Shown here piece by piece: positions 1-6,067 of a stretch of 7,539 nt of DNA (within the stretch, counting starts at the first letter, position 1; every line of letters begins with the position of its first letter). The notes below the pieces were generated by a model. The model saw only the letters and a program-made list of their open reading frames with translations, did no database searches and had not been told where the DNA came from. The translations under genes and the position numbers were made by a program. The stretch spans positions 1-7,539 of the forward strand of contig SKYG01000230.1 in the NCBI GenBank assembly GCA_007128045.1, given 5' to 3'. Source of the stretch: Bacteroidales bacterium (GTDB lineage Bacteria; Bacteroidota; Bacteroidia; Bacteroidales; UBA7960).

Positions 1-1
1 C

Positions 2-55
2 GCAGCAGGCATCCTGCTGGGGGTGCTGGCAAGCGTGAGGTTGAGAAAACAGTAA
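2..55 (+). CDS. C-terminal end of an unidentified, probably membrane protein (partial)
   Basis: Plus frame 2 is open from the window edge to a TAA at 53-55. It encodes 17 visible residues, AAGILLGVLASVRLRKQ: a small-residue and leucine-rich hydrophobic stretch followed by a basic tail. This is how the last transmembrane helix and cytoplasmic end of a permease or other inner-membrane protein usually look. The other frame read through (frame 1) gives no recognisable pattern. The start and body lie outside the window, so the family cannot be named. It converges with the epimerase-like gene at 210-1178, and a strong hairpin begins 16 bp after its stop, as expected at a gene end. Moderately sure that it is a real gene end; function unknown. 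Confidence 0.5.
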   Translation, partial: AAGILLGVLASVRLRKQ

Positions 56-71
56 CGGAAATCATTGGCAA

Positions 72-98
72 TTGCCTTACAAGTACTTTGTAAGGCAA
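72..98. terminator. Perfect 11-bp inverted repeat between convergent genes, candidate bidirectional terminator
   Basis: Arms 72-82 (TTGCCTTACAA) and 88-98 (TTGTAAGGCAA) are perfect reverse complements around a 5-nt loop (GTACT). The hairpin lies 16 bp after the stop of the plus-strand gene end (53-55) and about 110 bp past the stop of the minus-strand gene (210-212). No T-run of four or more follows on either strand, so it is not a textbook intrinsic terminator. It could instead be a processing or 3'-end-stabilising hairpin, or a protein site. The structure is certain; the function is inferred from position. Confidence 0.5.
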
Positions 99-209
99 GT
101 ATTCCATCTGTGAATTGCTGGTTGCCGTAACAATAATACCCCAACCTTTTTTTGGTTTGGTCTGTCACGGCGCTGTTTGGTATGCCTTTCTCAGAAAAAA
201 CCCACCTCC

Positions 210-1178
210 CTATTGATCAGCCTTTATAAAATAATCCAAGGCATCGGATATGGCAACATCGACCGGTCGGTAATTCAATCCCAGCTCCTTTATTGATTTT
301 TTATTGGTATAGTAATTCGATGTACATAGGATCTTCATATTAACCAGACTCAGGTTTGTTGTAATTCTGAATTTACGGAGGAGTTCGCCAAATATCCCAC
401 ATCCCAATAAAATTAACCTGGGAATTTTTATCATCACAGGTTGTTGTTTGGCGATCAGGTTTAACCGGTTAAAAAACTCCCTGTAGGAAAGGTTTTCATT
501 GGCCACAATGTATTTCTCTCCACTTTTGCCACGTGTAAAGGATCTGATAATGCCTTCTGCAACATCTTCAACATGTACAAAGTTTTTTCCTCCGGGTGGA
601 TAAAAAATGACTTTTTTCTTCCACCCCATCAAAATAATTTTTCCTGAACTTGGCTTGGTATCGAATGCTCCCAGCATAAACGTCGGATTCACGACAACTG
701 TCTCCATGGCATGTTGATGGCGCATCAAATGATTTTCGGCCAGCATCTTACTTTGCGCGTACATGGACGCTGAGAAAGGCTTCCCTGCGTCATGATTTTC
801 ATCTCCCGGCTTATCGATTGACCCGTGTCCAATTGTATTGGCTGTGCTAACGAATACAAACCTCTTTATGTTACATGCAGCAGCTGCACGAAACAAGTGG
901 ATGGTTGCATCTTTGTTTACTTTCAGATAATCTTCAACATCCAGTAAGTTATGATTTGTAACGGCAGCAATATGCACCACGTAGTCAACATCAGCTAATG
1001 CTTCAGTAAAGTCATCAAACAAGCTTCCGGTTACCAGTTGTAAATTGGGGCCTTTTCTTCCCAGATACTTTGATGGATCCCTGAGCAGTCCTTTCACAAA
1101 ATAACCCTTGTCAAGCAAATGATGAATCAGGTTCGTACCCAGCAGGCCATTAGCCCCGGTTATAAATACTTTTTTCAT
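210..1178 (-). CDS. NAD(P)-dependent epimerase/dehydratase-family protein (dihydroflavonol-4-reductase/HpnA-like extended SDR)
   Basis: A 322-aa soluble oxidoreductase of the extended short-chain dehydrogenase/reductase group. The Rossmann dinucleotide loop GANGLLG sits at residues 8-14, a hydrophobic strand YVVHIAA at about 66-72, the Ser/Thr of the active site at 111-112 (FVSTANTIGHG), and the catalytic Y140-x3-K144 pair (YAQSK). A substrate-side motif FVHVEDVAEGI at about 200-210 is typical of 4-reductase and hopanoid-associated sugar epimerase (HpnA-like) relatives. Length is normal for the family and all key residues are present, so the enzyme should be active. The sequence does not fix the substrate: nucleotide sugars, aldehydes/ketones or polyisoprenoid intermediates are all possible. 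The ATG at 1178 lies 29 bp inside the end of the upstream SDR gene, with a purine-rich GAGAG 8 nt before it, so the two are probably co-transcribed and translationally coupled. Confidence 0.88.
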   Translation of the reverse strand: MKKVFITGANGLLGTNLIHHLLDKGYFVKGLLRDPSKYLGRKGPNLQLVTGSLFDDFTEALADVDYVVHIAAVTNHNLLDVEDYLKVNKDATIHLFRAAAACNIKRFVFVSTANTIGHGSIDKPGDENHDAGKPFSASMYAQSKMLAENHLMRHQHAMETVVVNPTFMLGAFDTKPSSGKIILMGWKKKVIFYPPGGKNFVHVEDVAEGIIRSFTRGKSGEKYIVANENLSYREFFNRLNLIAKQQPVMIKIPRLILLGCGIFGELLRKFRITTNLSLVNMKILCTSNYYTNKKSIKELGLNYRPVDVAISDALDYFIKADQ

Positions 1179-1965
1179 GTTTCAGCTCTCTTTTAACGAC
1201 CCAGGTTAAAAATGGCACCTTAAGCCACAGAGGGATAATTACAGACAAAAACCACGTTACTGGTGTGACCATAATTACAGCTTTACGTTTGAACAGTTTG
1301 TTAACACACAAACGGGCTACCCTTTCGGGCTTTTGTAATGTCAGCTTCCCAAAGATCCCCTGCTTTTTGATACGAACACATGCCTGATTGTTGGTAGCCA
1401 TGGCACCAGGATTGACCACGCTTACAAACACATTGGTGCCTTTTAATTCAACTCGCAAACTGCGGGTAAATGAGTGAATAAAGGCTTTGGAAGCCGGATA
1501 AACGGTTTTGTATCCAATGGGAGAAAAAGCAGCAATGCTCGACACATTGAGCACATATGATTGCCGCTGCCTTTTTAAATTGGGCAATAGTTGATGTGTA
1601 AGTATTGCAGGGGCTTTTGCATTGACTTGTATGATGGTGTTGATATAGTCAACATCAGCCTCTTCAAATCGTATGCTACCGCCAATACCGGCGTTATTTA
1701 TAAGGACACTGATATCAAAATTGTCGTTCAGCCAGTTGGCCAGGCCCCTGATGTTATCATCTAAAGAAAAGTCTGTCTCATAATAAAAGCACTGTACCTG
1801 ATATTCTTTGGCAATCCAATCAGATAACTGCTTAAGGTCTTGCCCCGGCAAACTCACTAAAATCACATTAAACTGCCTATGGGCAAGCTCTATGGCAAAT
1901 GCCTTCCCCAAACCCTTACTGGCACCGGTGACAACTGCAAATTGGTTTTTGACTTGTTCTTCCAT
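1150..1965 (-). CDS. Classical SDR-family NAD(P)-dependent oxidoreductase with hydrophobic C-terminus
   Basis: A 271-aa classical short-chain dehydrogenase/reductase. It has the TGASKGLG cofactor loop at residues 13-20, the structural NNAG motif at 90-93, the catalytic serine in NVSSIAAF at about 142-143, the Y156-x3-K160 pair (YPASK), and the PG turn at 186-187. This complete catalytic set predicts an active reductase or dehydrogenase. Residues about 229-257 form an extra, strongly hydrophobic segment ending in a basic tail (WLKVPFLTWVVKREL), which suggests membrane association as in lipid-acting SDRs (17-beta-HSD/sphinganine-reductase-like forms). That part is inference. It is the first gene of a minus-strand pair and overlaps the epimerase-like gene by 29 bp. 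No clear Shine-Dalgarno precedes the ATG at 1965, which is common in Bacteroidota. A TATATTTG box lies 85-92 bp upstream. Substrate unknown. Confidence 0.9.
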   Translation of the reverse strand: MEEQVKNQFAVVTGASKGLGKAFAIELAHRQFNVILVSLPGQDLKQLSDWIAKEYQVQCFYYETDFSLDDNIRGLANWLNDNFDISVLINNAGIGGSIRFEEADVDYINTIIQVNAKAPAILTHQLLPNLKRQRQSYVLNVSSIAAFSPIGYKTVYPASKAFIHSFTRSLRVELKGTNVFVSVVNPGAMATNNQACVRIKKQGIFGKLTLQKPERVARLCVNKLFKRKAVIMVTPVTWFLSVIIPLWLKVPFLTWVVKRELKHEKSIYNRG

Positions 1966-2049
1966 GTGGTATTAGAATTCGGGATAGACTCTTGCAGAGA
2001 TACTTATCCTACTGTTAATACATCCCTTTCTTGCATTCATTCTCCGGGA

Positions 2050-2057
2050 CAAATATA
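2050..2057 (-). promoter_or_regulatory. Bacteroidota -7 promoter box (TATATTTG) for the SDR operon
   Basis: The minus strand reads TATATTTG, an exact fit to the Bacteroidota primary-sigma -7 consensus TAnnTTTG. No TTTG is present at the expected 19-21 nt upstream, so only half of the promoter is supported. Transcription would start near 2043 and give a leader of about 78 nt before the SDR ATG. Confidence 0.42.
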
Positions 2058-2110
2058 AAAAAACAGATGTCTTATCTCTCTCTATATATATCTAAAAAAG
2101 ACATTAGAAG

Positions 2111-2130
2111 TATTGGATATCATATCAATA
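2111..2130. repeat. Near-perfect dyad (operator-like) in the divergent region
   Basis: TATTG(g)ATAT at 2111-2120 and ATATCAATA at 2122-2130 are reverse complements around a single central C, interrupted by one extra G in the left arm: 9 paired positions with one bulge. It lies upstream of the SDR promoter box and upstream of the queE remnant, a suitable place for a dimeric transcription factor. AT-rich DNA forms such dyads easily, so the role is unproven. Confidence 0.3.
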
Positions 2131-2249
2131 CATTCTTATAGCAGGGCCTTCGTATAAAACTATTCGAATTTATGAAAATATTCCAGAAAAACATAATATA
2201 TCATACACATCGCACTTCAGAAGGTATTGATGCCGCCGGCCTGTTAAAC

Positions 2250-2284
2250 ATTGCACAATTTTTGTTGTTACAATCATGTGCAAT
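2250..2284. repeat. 8-bp inverted repeat upstream of the queE remnant
   Basis: ATTGCACA (2250-2257) and TGTGCAAT (2277-2284) are perfect reverse complements separated by 19 nt. The repeat ends 65 bp before the likely queE start at 2349. It could be a split operator with half-sites about 2.5 turns apart, or a leader hairpin with a large loop. It does not resemble a preQ1 riboswitch that I can recognise. Confidence 0.28.
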
Positions 2285-2348
2285 TTCAAACAAAAACATT
2301 ACAAATCGAACGGGAGAATTCATTCTGGCAATAAAAACACTAATGAGA

Positions 2349-2614
2349 ATGAATAAATTGAAACCGACAACGGTAAAACAGCTGATACGTTCAAATCCTG
2401 AGGAGGCCAAAACAGTCCCTGCAGAGGAACCTTTTCTGACTATTGCTGAATTTTTTTGCAACAGCATTCAGGGAGAAAATTTCATTGGCTGGCCGGCGAC
2501 AGGGAAGAGCTCCACATGAATCGGGGGCTGGTATTGGAGATGGCCGTCCAGAACAATGTTAGGTATTGCAGCAGAGAACATGTTGAATTGTGGGATATCG
2601 TAACAGAAGCGTAA
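2349..2614 (+). pseudogene. queE: Remnant of 7-carboxy-7-deazaguanine synthase (radical SAM), internal deletion plus frameshift
   Basis: QueE converts 6-carboxytetrahydropterin to 7-carboxy-7-deazaguanine in queuosine/7-deazaguanine synthesis. Two QueE-like ends are visible in different frames. From the ATG at 2349, about 50 codons read MNKLKPTTVKQL... then LTIAEFFCNSIQGENFIGWPA, which matches the conserved QueE N-terminal pattern (AEIFxSIQGEGxxxGxPA). From about 2495, in another frame, 39 codons run from GDREEL through NNVRYCSREHVELWD to TAA at 2612-2614, which resembles the QueE C-terminus (RFSxRxHxxLW). Everything between is missing, including the cysteines that bind the 4Fe-4S cluster: well over 100 residues, since the family usually has about 200-250. 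The join falls near GGCCGGC (2491-2497), consistent with a deletion across short homology. The surviving frame stops at 2517-2519. The product would be inactive. An assembly collapse is the main alternative. The family call rests on remembered consensus. Confidence 0.66.
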
Positions 2615-2616
2615 AT

Positions 2617-2796
2617 ATGTATTCAGAACCAAATAGTCCGGGCAAATCAAATTCGGCCGATTACTACTTCGACAAAAACGGCAACCTGGTATACACCGGC
2701 AAATACCTGCGTGAACGAGGCTATTGCTGTGGAAACGGCTGCCGGAACTGCCCGTACAGCCCCAAACACAGGAAGGGAAACAGGAGAGTAGGTTAA
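2617..2796 (+). CDS. DUF5522 small cysteine-rich protein
   Basis: A 59-aa protein that matches the DUF5522 pattern common in Bacteroidota: DYYFDKNGNLVYTGKYLRERGYCCGNGCRNCPY. Four cysteines (C37, C38, C42, C45, in a CC-x3-C-x2-C arrangement) suggest metal or cluster binding, which is inference because no function is established to my knowledge. The basic tail KHRKGNRRVG is not part of the conserved core. I chose the ATG at 2617. The in-frame ATG at 2590 would overlap the queE C-terminal codons, while 2617 lies 2 bp after the queE stop, as in a tightly packed operon. This spacing also supports the ancestral queE frame. The gene appears intact even though its upstream partner is broken, so it is either expressed independently or not yet decayed. 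Confidence 0.78.
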   Translation: MYSEPNSPGKSNSADYYFDKNGNLVYTGKYLRERGYCCGNGCRNCPYSPKHRKGNRRVG

Positions 2797-2813
2797 GGCT
2801 GAGCGAAGCGAAG

Positions 2814-2841
2814 TCCCGAACGAACAGGAGGGATCTTTTTT
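2814..2841 (+). terminator. Weak candidate terminator after the DUF5522 gene
   Basis: TCCC (2814-2817) can pair with GGGA (2830-2833) over a 12-nt loop, followed by TCTTTTTT (2834-2841). The T-run is convincing but the stem is only 4 bp. The same stretch contains AGGAGG (2826-2831), which could instead act as a ribosome-binding site for a short downstream ORF. Confidence 0.25.
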
Positions 2842-2924
2842 ATGGCTGAGGCTGACTATTTACACATTATGCATGGGACATTTATGGATCCGTGAGGAAT
2901 GAAGAAGACCAAAAACAAGTAATT

Positions 2925-3674
2925 ATGAAAAAAAAGAATGCAGGTTTGGCTCTTGGCGGTGGTGCTGTGTGGGGTGCTGCCCACATTGGGGTGCTGAAGG
3001 CCATGGAAGAACAAGGAATCAAGATCACCCACATTGCGGGGACAAGCATTGGATCACTGATCGCAGCACTTTTTGCTTTCGGTAAATCGGCCGATGAGAT
3101 CAAAGAGATTGCCATGGATCTGAAATGGATGAAAGTTACCGATATCTCGATATCGAAATTCGCCCTACTCTCGAATAAAAAGCTCGGACAGGTTGTGACA
3201 GAGCATATCGGCGAGAAAAATATTGAAGATGCCGAAATTCCCCTGGCCATCATCGCCACGAATATCTCCACCGGAGAGAAGGTGGTTCTGGACAAAGGGC
3301 CGGTAGCCAAAGCTGTCATGGCGAGCACCTGTATACCCGGCGTCTTTGAACCCGTAGAGATCGGTGACATGTTGCTGGTCGATGGCGGCATTAAGGAGAA
3401 CGTACCTACCGAAAGTGTCAAGAACATGGGTGCAGACTACGTAATAGGGGTCGACCTGCATGCCAAATACTCAAACGAAAAGCCGAAGAACATCCTGGAC
3501 ATCCTGATCAACAGCTTCCACTTCACCCTGATGACAGTCGGCAAACTGCAGACCGTAGAAGCGGACCTGACCATACAACCAGACTTGTCATCCTTCAAGT
3601 ACACCGATACAGATCAGATCAAAGACCTGATTGAGCAGGGCTATAAAGATGCCCGGAAGATGCTTAAAGCATGA
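2925..3674 (+). CDS. Patatin-like phospholipase family protein (RssA/NTE-type serine acyl hydrolase)
   Basis: A 249-aa cytoplasmic patatin-domain protein using a Ser-Asp dyad to cleave acyl esters of lipids. From the ATG at 2925, the glycine-rich oxyanion loop LGGGAVWGAAHIG spans residues 10-22, the nucleophile elbow GTSIG is at 39-43 (S41), and the catalytic aspartate is in VDGG at 152-155 (D153). All essential residues are present. The loop carries Trp where many relatives have Arg (GGxxRG). No signal peptide or membrane helix is seen. The frame opens earlier with GTG at 2892, but the extra 11 residues lie before the usual family start, so ATG 2925 is preferred. That GTG does overlap the stop of a 17-codon ORF (GTGA), so the longer start remains possible. 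The gene follows DUF5522 on the same strand after about 128 bp, and co-transcription is uncertain. The lipid substrate is unknown. Confidence 0.93.
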   Translation: MKKKNAGLALGGGAVWGAAHIGVLKAMEEQGIKITHIAGTSIGSLIAALFAFGKSADEIKEIAMDLKWMKVTDISISKFALLSNKKLGQVVTEHIGEKNIEDAEIPLAIIATNISTGEKVVLDKGPVAKAVMASTCIPGVFEPVEIGDMLLVDGGIKENVPTESVKNMGADYVIGVDLHAKYSNEKPKNILDILINSFHFTLMTVGKLQTVEADLTIQPDLSSFKYTDTDQIKDLIEQGYKDARKMLKA

Positions 3675-3879
3675 AACTAAACCATGCCGTGAAATTGGTG
3701 TTGACGTTGGCCACCGACTGAATTGTATTCTTGCGGGCAGCAAGAAACCATTGCGCAAGAGGAAAGACCATAAGAAGATACGCTATCGTTTTTCACAGGA
3801 AGGCAAACAAACCGAAACAAAACGCTTATTAGTACTGCTATAGATTTCACAAATTGCTCCTATGAAGAGTTACGATTTC

Positions 3880-5508
3880 CTAATTTAGTATGTCTCTTAT
3901 AACCGTACTTCCTGCGCCGGTCAGGAAGCTATTCCACCAGTAATGAAAAACGAAGCGGTCGATTTCGCGATCAAAGTCAATGGTTCCGAGGCGGACTTCC
4001 TCGTTGGTTTTGGGATTGGACGAGTGGTACACAAATTGCCCTCCGGCCCAGTTGGTGATCTTTTGTCTCAACTGGCTGCGATCCGGTGCCAAATCCAATT
4101 TGAGTCCGGAATACAGCATAGTCAATTCTCCGTCTGACCGGAAGTCGTTGCCGGTAAAAGAGAAATTGGTTTGCTCATGCGCCCCTTCAATGACACGCAT
4201 CCCTGTTAATGGATAAATAGCCGGGTTGATGGTTTCAAAGGGCATAGCTGCCAGTGTTCCACGGGCATTGTAACCCCCGTTACTATCTCTCAGGTTGTAA
4301 ACAAAAGCCACGGTAAGTTTAGGACTTCCAAATATTTTGGCATGGGTTTCGATGCGCATGAGGCTATCCTGCAGCAAATACTCCTCCACATTGGTCATAT
4401 TGTTCAGGGTTGCCGAAAGGTTTCTGAAGGGTATCACGCCTTCTTCCGCAGACCCCTCGGGGAGCTCCTGGTAAAACACATCCAGGTCATTGATCTGAAT
4501 GATACCGAGCCACATTTGAAAAGGGGCCTGCTGAATGAGTCTGACGGGCATGACCGGCCGCTGTGAGGTATTGAAAGGTGGGTGGCGGTCACGGAAAGCT
4601 TCAAGCCTTCCGTGGCTCACCTCCAACTTTTCGACTGACAGGTACTTCTGGTTAATCAGCTTGTTTAGGTCGAATCCGGTGAATCGTATTGTGTCAAGGC
4701 TGACTTCAATACGGTCGGTCTGATGGGTAATCTGGTTGCTGAACTGCCGCTTGTTGAACAGTGGAATCATCTCCATCCCAAACAGCTCAAGTCCGGTGCC
4801 ATCCCCAATCAAAACCAGGCTGTCGCAAGCGATCCGGTGCAACCCGTCCGGAAGCAGAATGTCAAGCCTGGCGGCCAAAAAATCAGGTTCCCTCAGGTCA
4901 AACTGCGGCGCATCCTGACCTTCATCCGATTGCCAGAGGACGCCTCCGGAGAACTGACCCTGATCCAAAGAGAAAACATCAGACCCCAATTCTGCGAGCG
5001 TTTGAACCTTCAGGCTGGTAAAGGCGACTGTAAAACTTTTTATTTCGACAGACTTCGGCGACCTGGTATCTCCATTCTTTTCAAATACCTTTCCTGCCGG
5101 ATTGCGGATCACTGTGGCAGAAAGTTCCTTTAGCTGAACATTTGAAAAAACAATATCATCCTTTTCCCTTATCAGGGCGATCAAGCCTCCGGTCGACACC
5201 TCCAGTTCCCCGGCCTGTATGCTGAAAATCTCAGCGGGCAGCGCTTCCGGTTCCCAGGTGGCAAGCGCCTGGGTGTCTGGAAGCAGCAACACAGAAGAGA
5301 CATACATGGTACGGAACAGGGGACTGAATTTCACTGGCGGGATTTCTACCTGGTAAAGACCGGTGGCTTCCCCATCCAGCATCTGTGCTACTTCCTTTTG
5401 CAGGCTGCCGGTTACCTTACCGGGAAGAACCAAATGCAAAAGCACGATCCCGGCCAGGACAAGAACCAGAATGCCAGCCAATAAATAAATAAAGATTTTT
5501 GTCTTCAT
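3880..5508 (-). CDS. AsmA-like single-pass envelope protein (hypothetical)
   Basis: A 542-aa protein with an N-terminal basic start (MKTK) and one hydrophobic helix at about residues 5-29, with no signal-peptidase or lipobox site. The remainder is exported. The long body has alternating hydrophobic and polar residues typical of beta-rich AsmA/DUF748-type proteins, with repeated phrases of the kind 'V..DSLVL' and 'IQINDLDVFYQEL'. The end, about 510-542 (FDREIDRFVFHYWWNSFLTG), resembles the C-terminal W-W segment of Bacteroidota AsmA-like proteins. AsmA relatives span the periplasm and are implicated in phospholipid transport and outer-membrane homeostasis. Assigning that role here is inference from fold-level resemblance, not from strict motifs. 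It is monocistronic and convergent with the patatin gene. No strong Shine-Dalgarno precedes the ATG at 5508. The nearest good promoter match is about 490 bp upstream (6001-6032). Confidence 0.66.
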   Translation of the reverse strand: MKTKIFIYLLAGILVLVLAGIVLLHLVLPGKVTGSLQKEVAQMLDGEATGLYQVEIPPVKFSPLFRTMYVSSVLLLPDTQALATWEPEALPAEIFSIQAGELEVSTGGLIALIREKDDIVFSNVQLKELSATVIRNPAGKVFEKNGDTRSPKSVEIKSFTVAFTSLKVQTLAELGSDVFSLDQGQFSGGVLWQSDEGQDAPQFDLREPDFLAARLDILLPDGLHRIACDSLVLIGDGTGLELFGMEMIPLFNKRQFSNQITHQTDRIEVSLDTIRFTGFDLNKLINQKYLSVEKLEVSHGRLEAFRDRHPPFNTSQRPVMPVRLIQQAPFQMWLGIIQINDLDVFYQELPEGSAEEGVIPFRNLSATLNNMTNVEEYLLQDSLMRIETHAKIFGSPKLTVAFVYNLRDSNGGYNARGTLAAMPFETINPAIYPLTGMRVIEGAHEQTNFSFTGNDFRSDGELTMLYSGLKLDLAPDRSQLRQKITNWAGGQFVYHSSNPKTNEEVRLGTIDFDREIDRFVFHYWWNSFLTGAGSTVIRDILN

Positions 5509-5948
5509 GTTTGAATTGGTTAGCGGAGCTTCATTAAGCTTATTGCTCCCATTTTCCAGATTGTTAAAATACGGCCCTGCCAGCTGGAATGCATTACATC
5601 TTGTTGGGTAATGTTTACATAATTCACGAAAGTATCAGTTGCATTGACAGCTCATATCAGTGGGTATCATGAAACATAAGATTTCTCTGGGCATGCCCCA
5701 CGAGTCAGTCAATGTATGGAATATTTGAAAATGGAAACTCGGGACTTGTATATCCCCTGCTATAAAGGAATGCAAACAGCTCCCCTCTATAGCAGTGGTA
5801 AAAAACTGGATGGAGACGATAACCCTTGAAGAGCTTGGATTCTGACTCAGCATATGAAAGCATTGAATCTTAAGGATTATATCGCATTCGCCCGGCCTCA
5901 TTCGTTTGGGTCAATGGCAGAGAAACCGAAAATGTGTAAAAAATATGA

Positions 5949-5978
5949 TTATAGTAAGAGTACCAATAGAAGCAACAT
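5949..5978 (-). other. Possible 9-residue leucine-rich leader peptide
   Basis: The minus strand reads ATG, four Leu codons, Val, three Leu codons, TAA (MLLLLVLLL), with varied leucine codons (TTG, CTT, CTA, TTG, CTC, TTA, CTA). It starts 23 nt downstream of a consensus-quality promoter box at 6001-6008. Its size, position and composition resemble attenuation leader peptides, but no terminator/antiterminator pair is evident behind it and the next gene is not a leucine gene. It could be chance. Confidence 0.2.
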
Positions 5979-6000
5979 TTATTGATGCCAATACTGCAAT

Positions 6001-6032
6001 CAAATGTATTTCATTGTTTTGAAAAAAACAAA
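6001..6032 (-). promoter_or_regulatory. Bacteroidota-type promoter, TTTG-N20-TACATTTG
   Basis: On the minus strand, TTTG (6032-6029) is followed by a 20-nt spacer and TACATTTG (6008-6001). This fits the Bacteroidota -33/-7 consensus (TTTG, 19-21 nt, TAnnTTTG) in both boxes and spacing, and is the best promoter match I found in the window. Transcription would begin near 5996 and run left through the gene-poor stretch toward the AsmA-like gene at 5508, giving either a leader of about 490 nt or a separate small transcript. Confidence 0.5.
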
Positions 6033-6067
6033 TATTTAACTACTCTGATTAGATGATGTAAACGTTT

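Larger units (their letters stand above)
1966..2348. other. Divergent intergenic region between SDR gene and queE remnant
   Basis: About 383 bp lie between the SDR start and the most likely original start of the queE remnant. The stretch is AT-rich and contains a CT/TA simple-repeat tract (about 2071-2092, CTTATCTCTCTCTATATATA), a minus-strand promoter box, and two dyads listed separately. A reading frame runs in from 2172 to the queE start, but its first 57 or so residues match no family I know and look like untranslated leader read as protein. I therefore do not call it coding. Confidence 0.5.

Noticed and set aside
2172..2348. The open frame from 2172 read as an N-terminal extension of the queE remnant
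   Set aside because: Residues 1-57 match no family and contain the inverted repeat at 2250-2284. The QueE-like sequence begins at about the ATG at 2349, so the earlier part is more likely leader.
2349..2614. preQ1 riboswitch upstream of the queE remnant
   Set aside because: No compact C-rich loop with an A-rich tail of the preQ1-I type could be found in 2172-2348.
2797..2815. GGCTGAGCGAAGCGAAGTC stretch after the DUF5522 stop, as a mobile repeat
   Set aside because: It resembles short dispersed intergenic sequence seen in many bacterial genomes, but a single copy here gives no evidence of an element.
2882..3461. Minus-strand frames of 181 and 98 codons opposite the patatin gene
   Set aside because: They are antisense to a gene with complete catalytic motifs, and the translations look like typical shadow protein.
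3631..3843. 70-codon plus-strand frame overlapping the patatin end
   Set aside because: It overlaps patatin codons in another frame, has a very basic, low-information composition, and shows no recognisable domain.
3943..5133. Several plus-strand frames opposite the AsmA-like gene
   Set aside because: All are antisense to a 542-codon uninterrupted gene with a good membrane anchor; none shows a domain.
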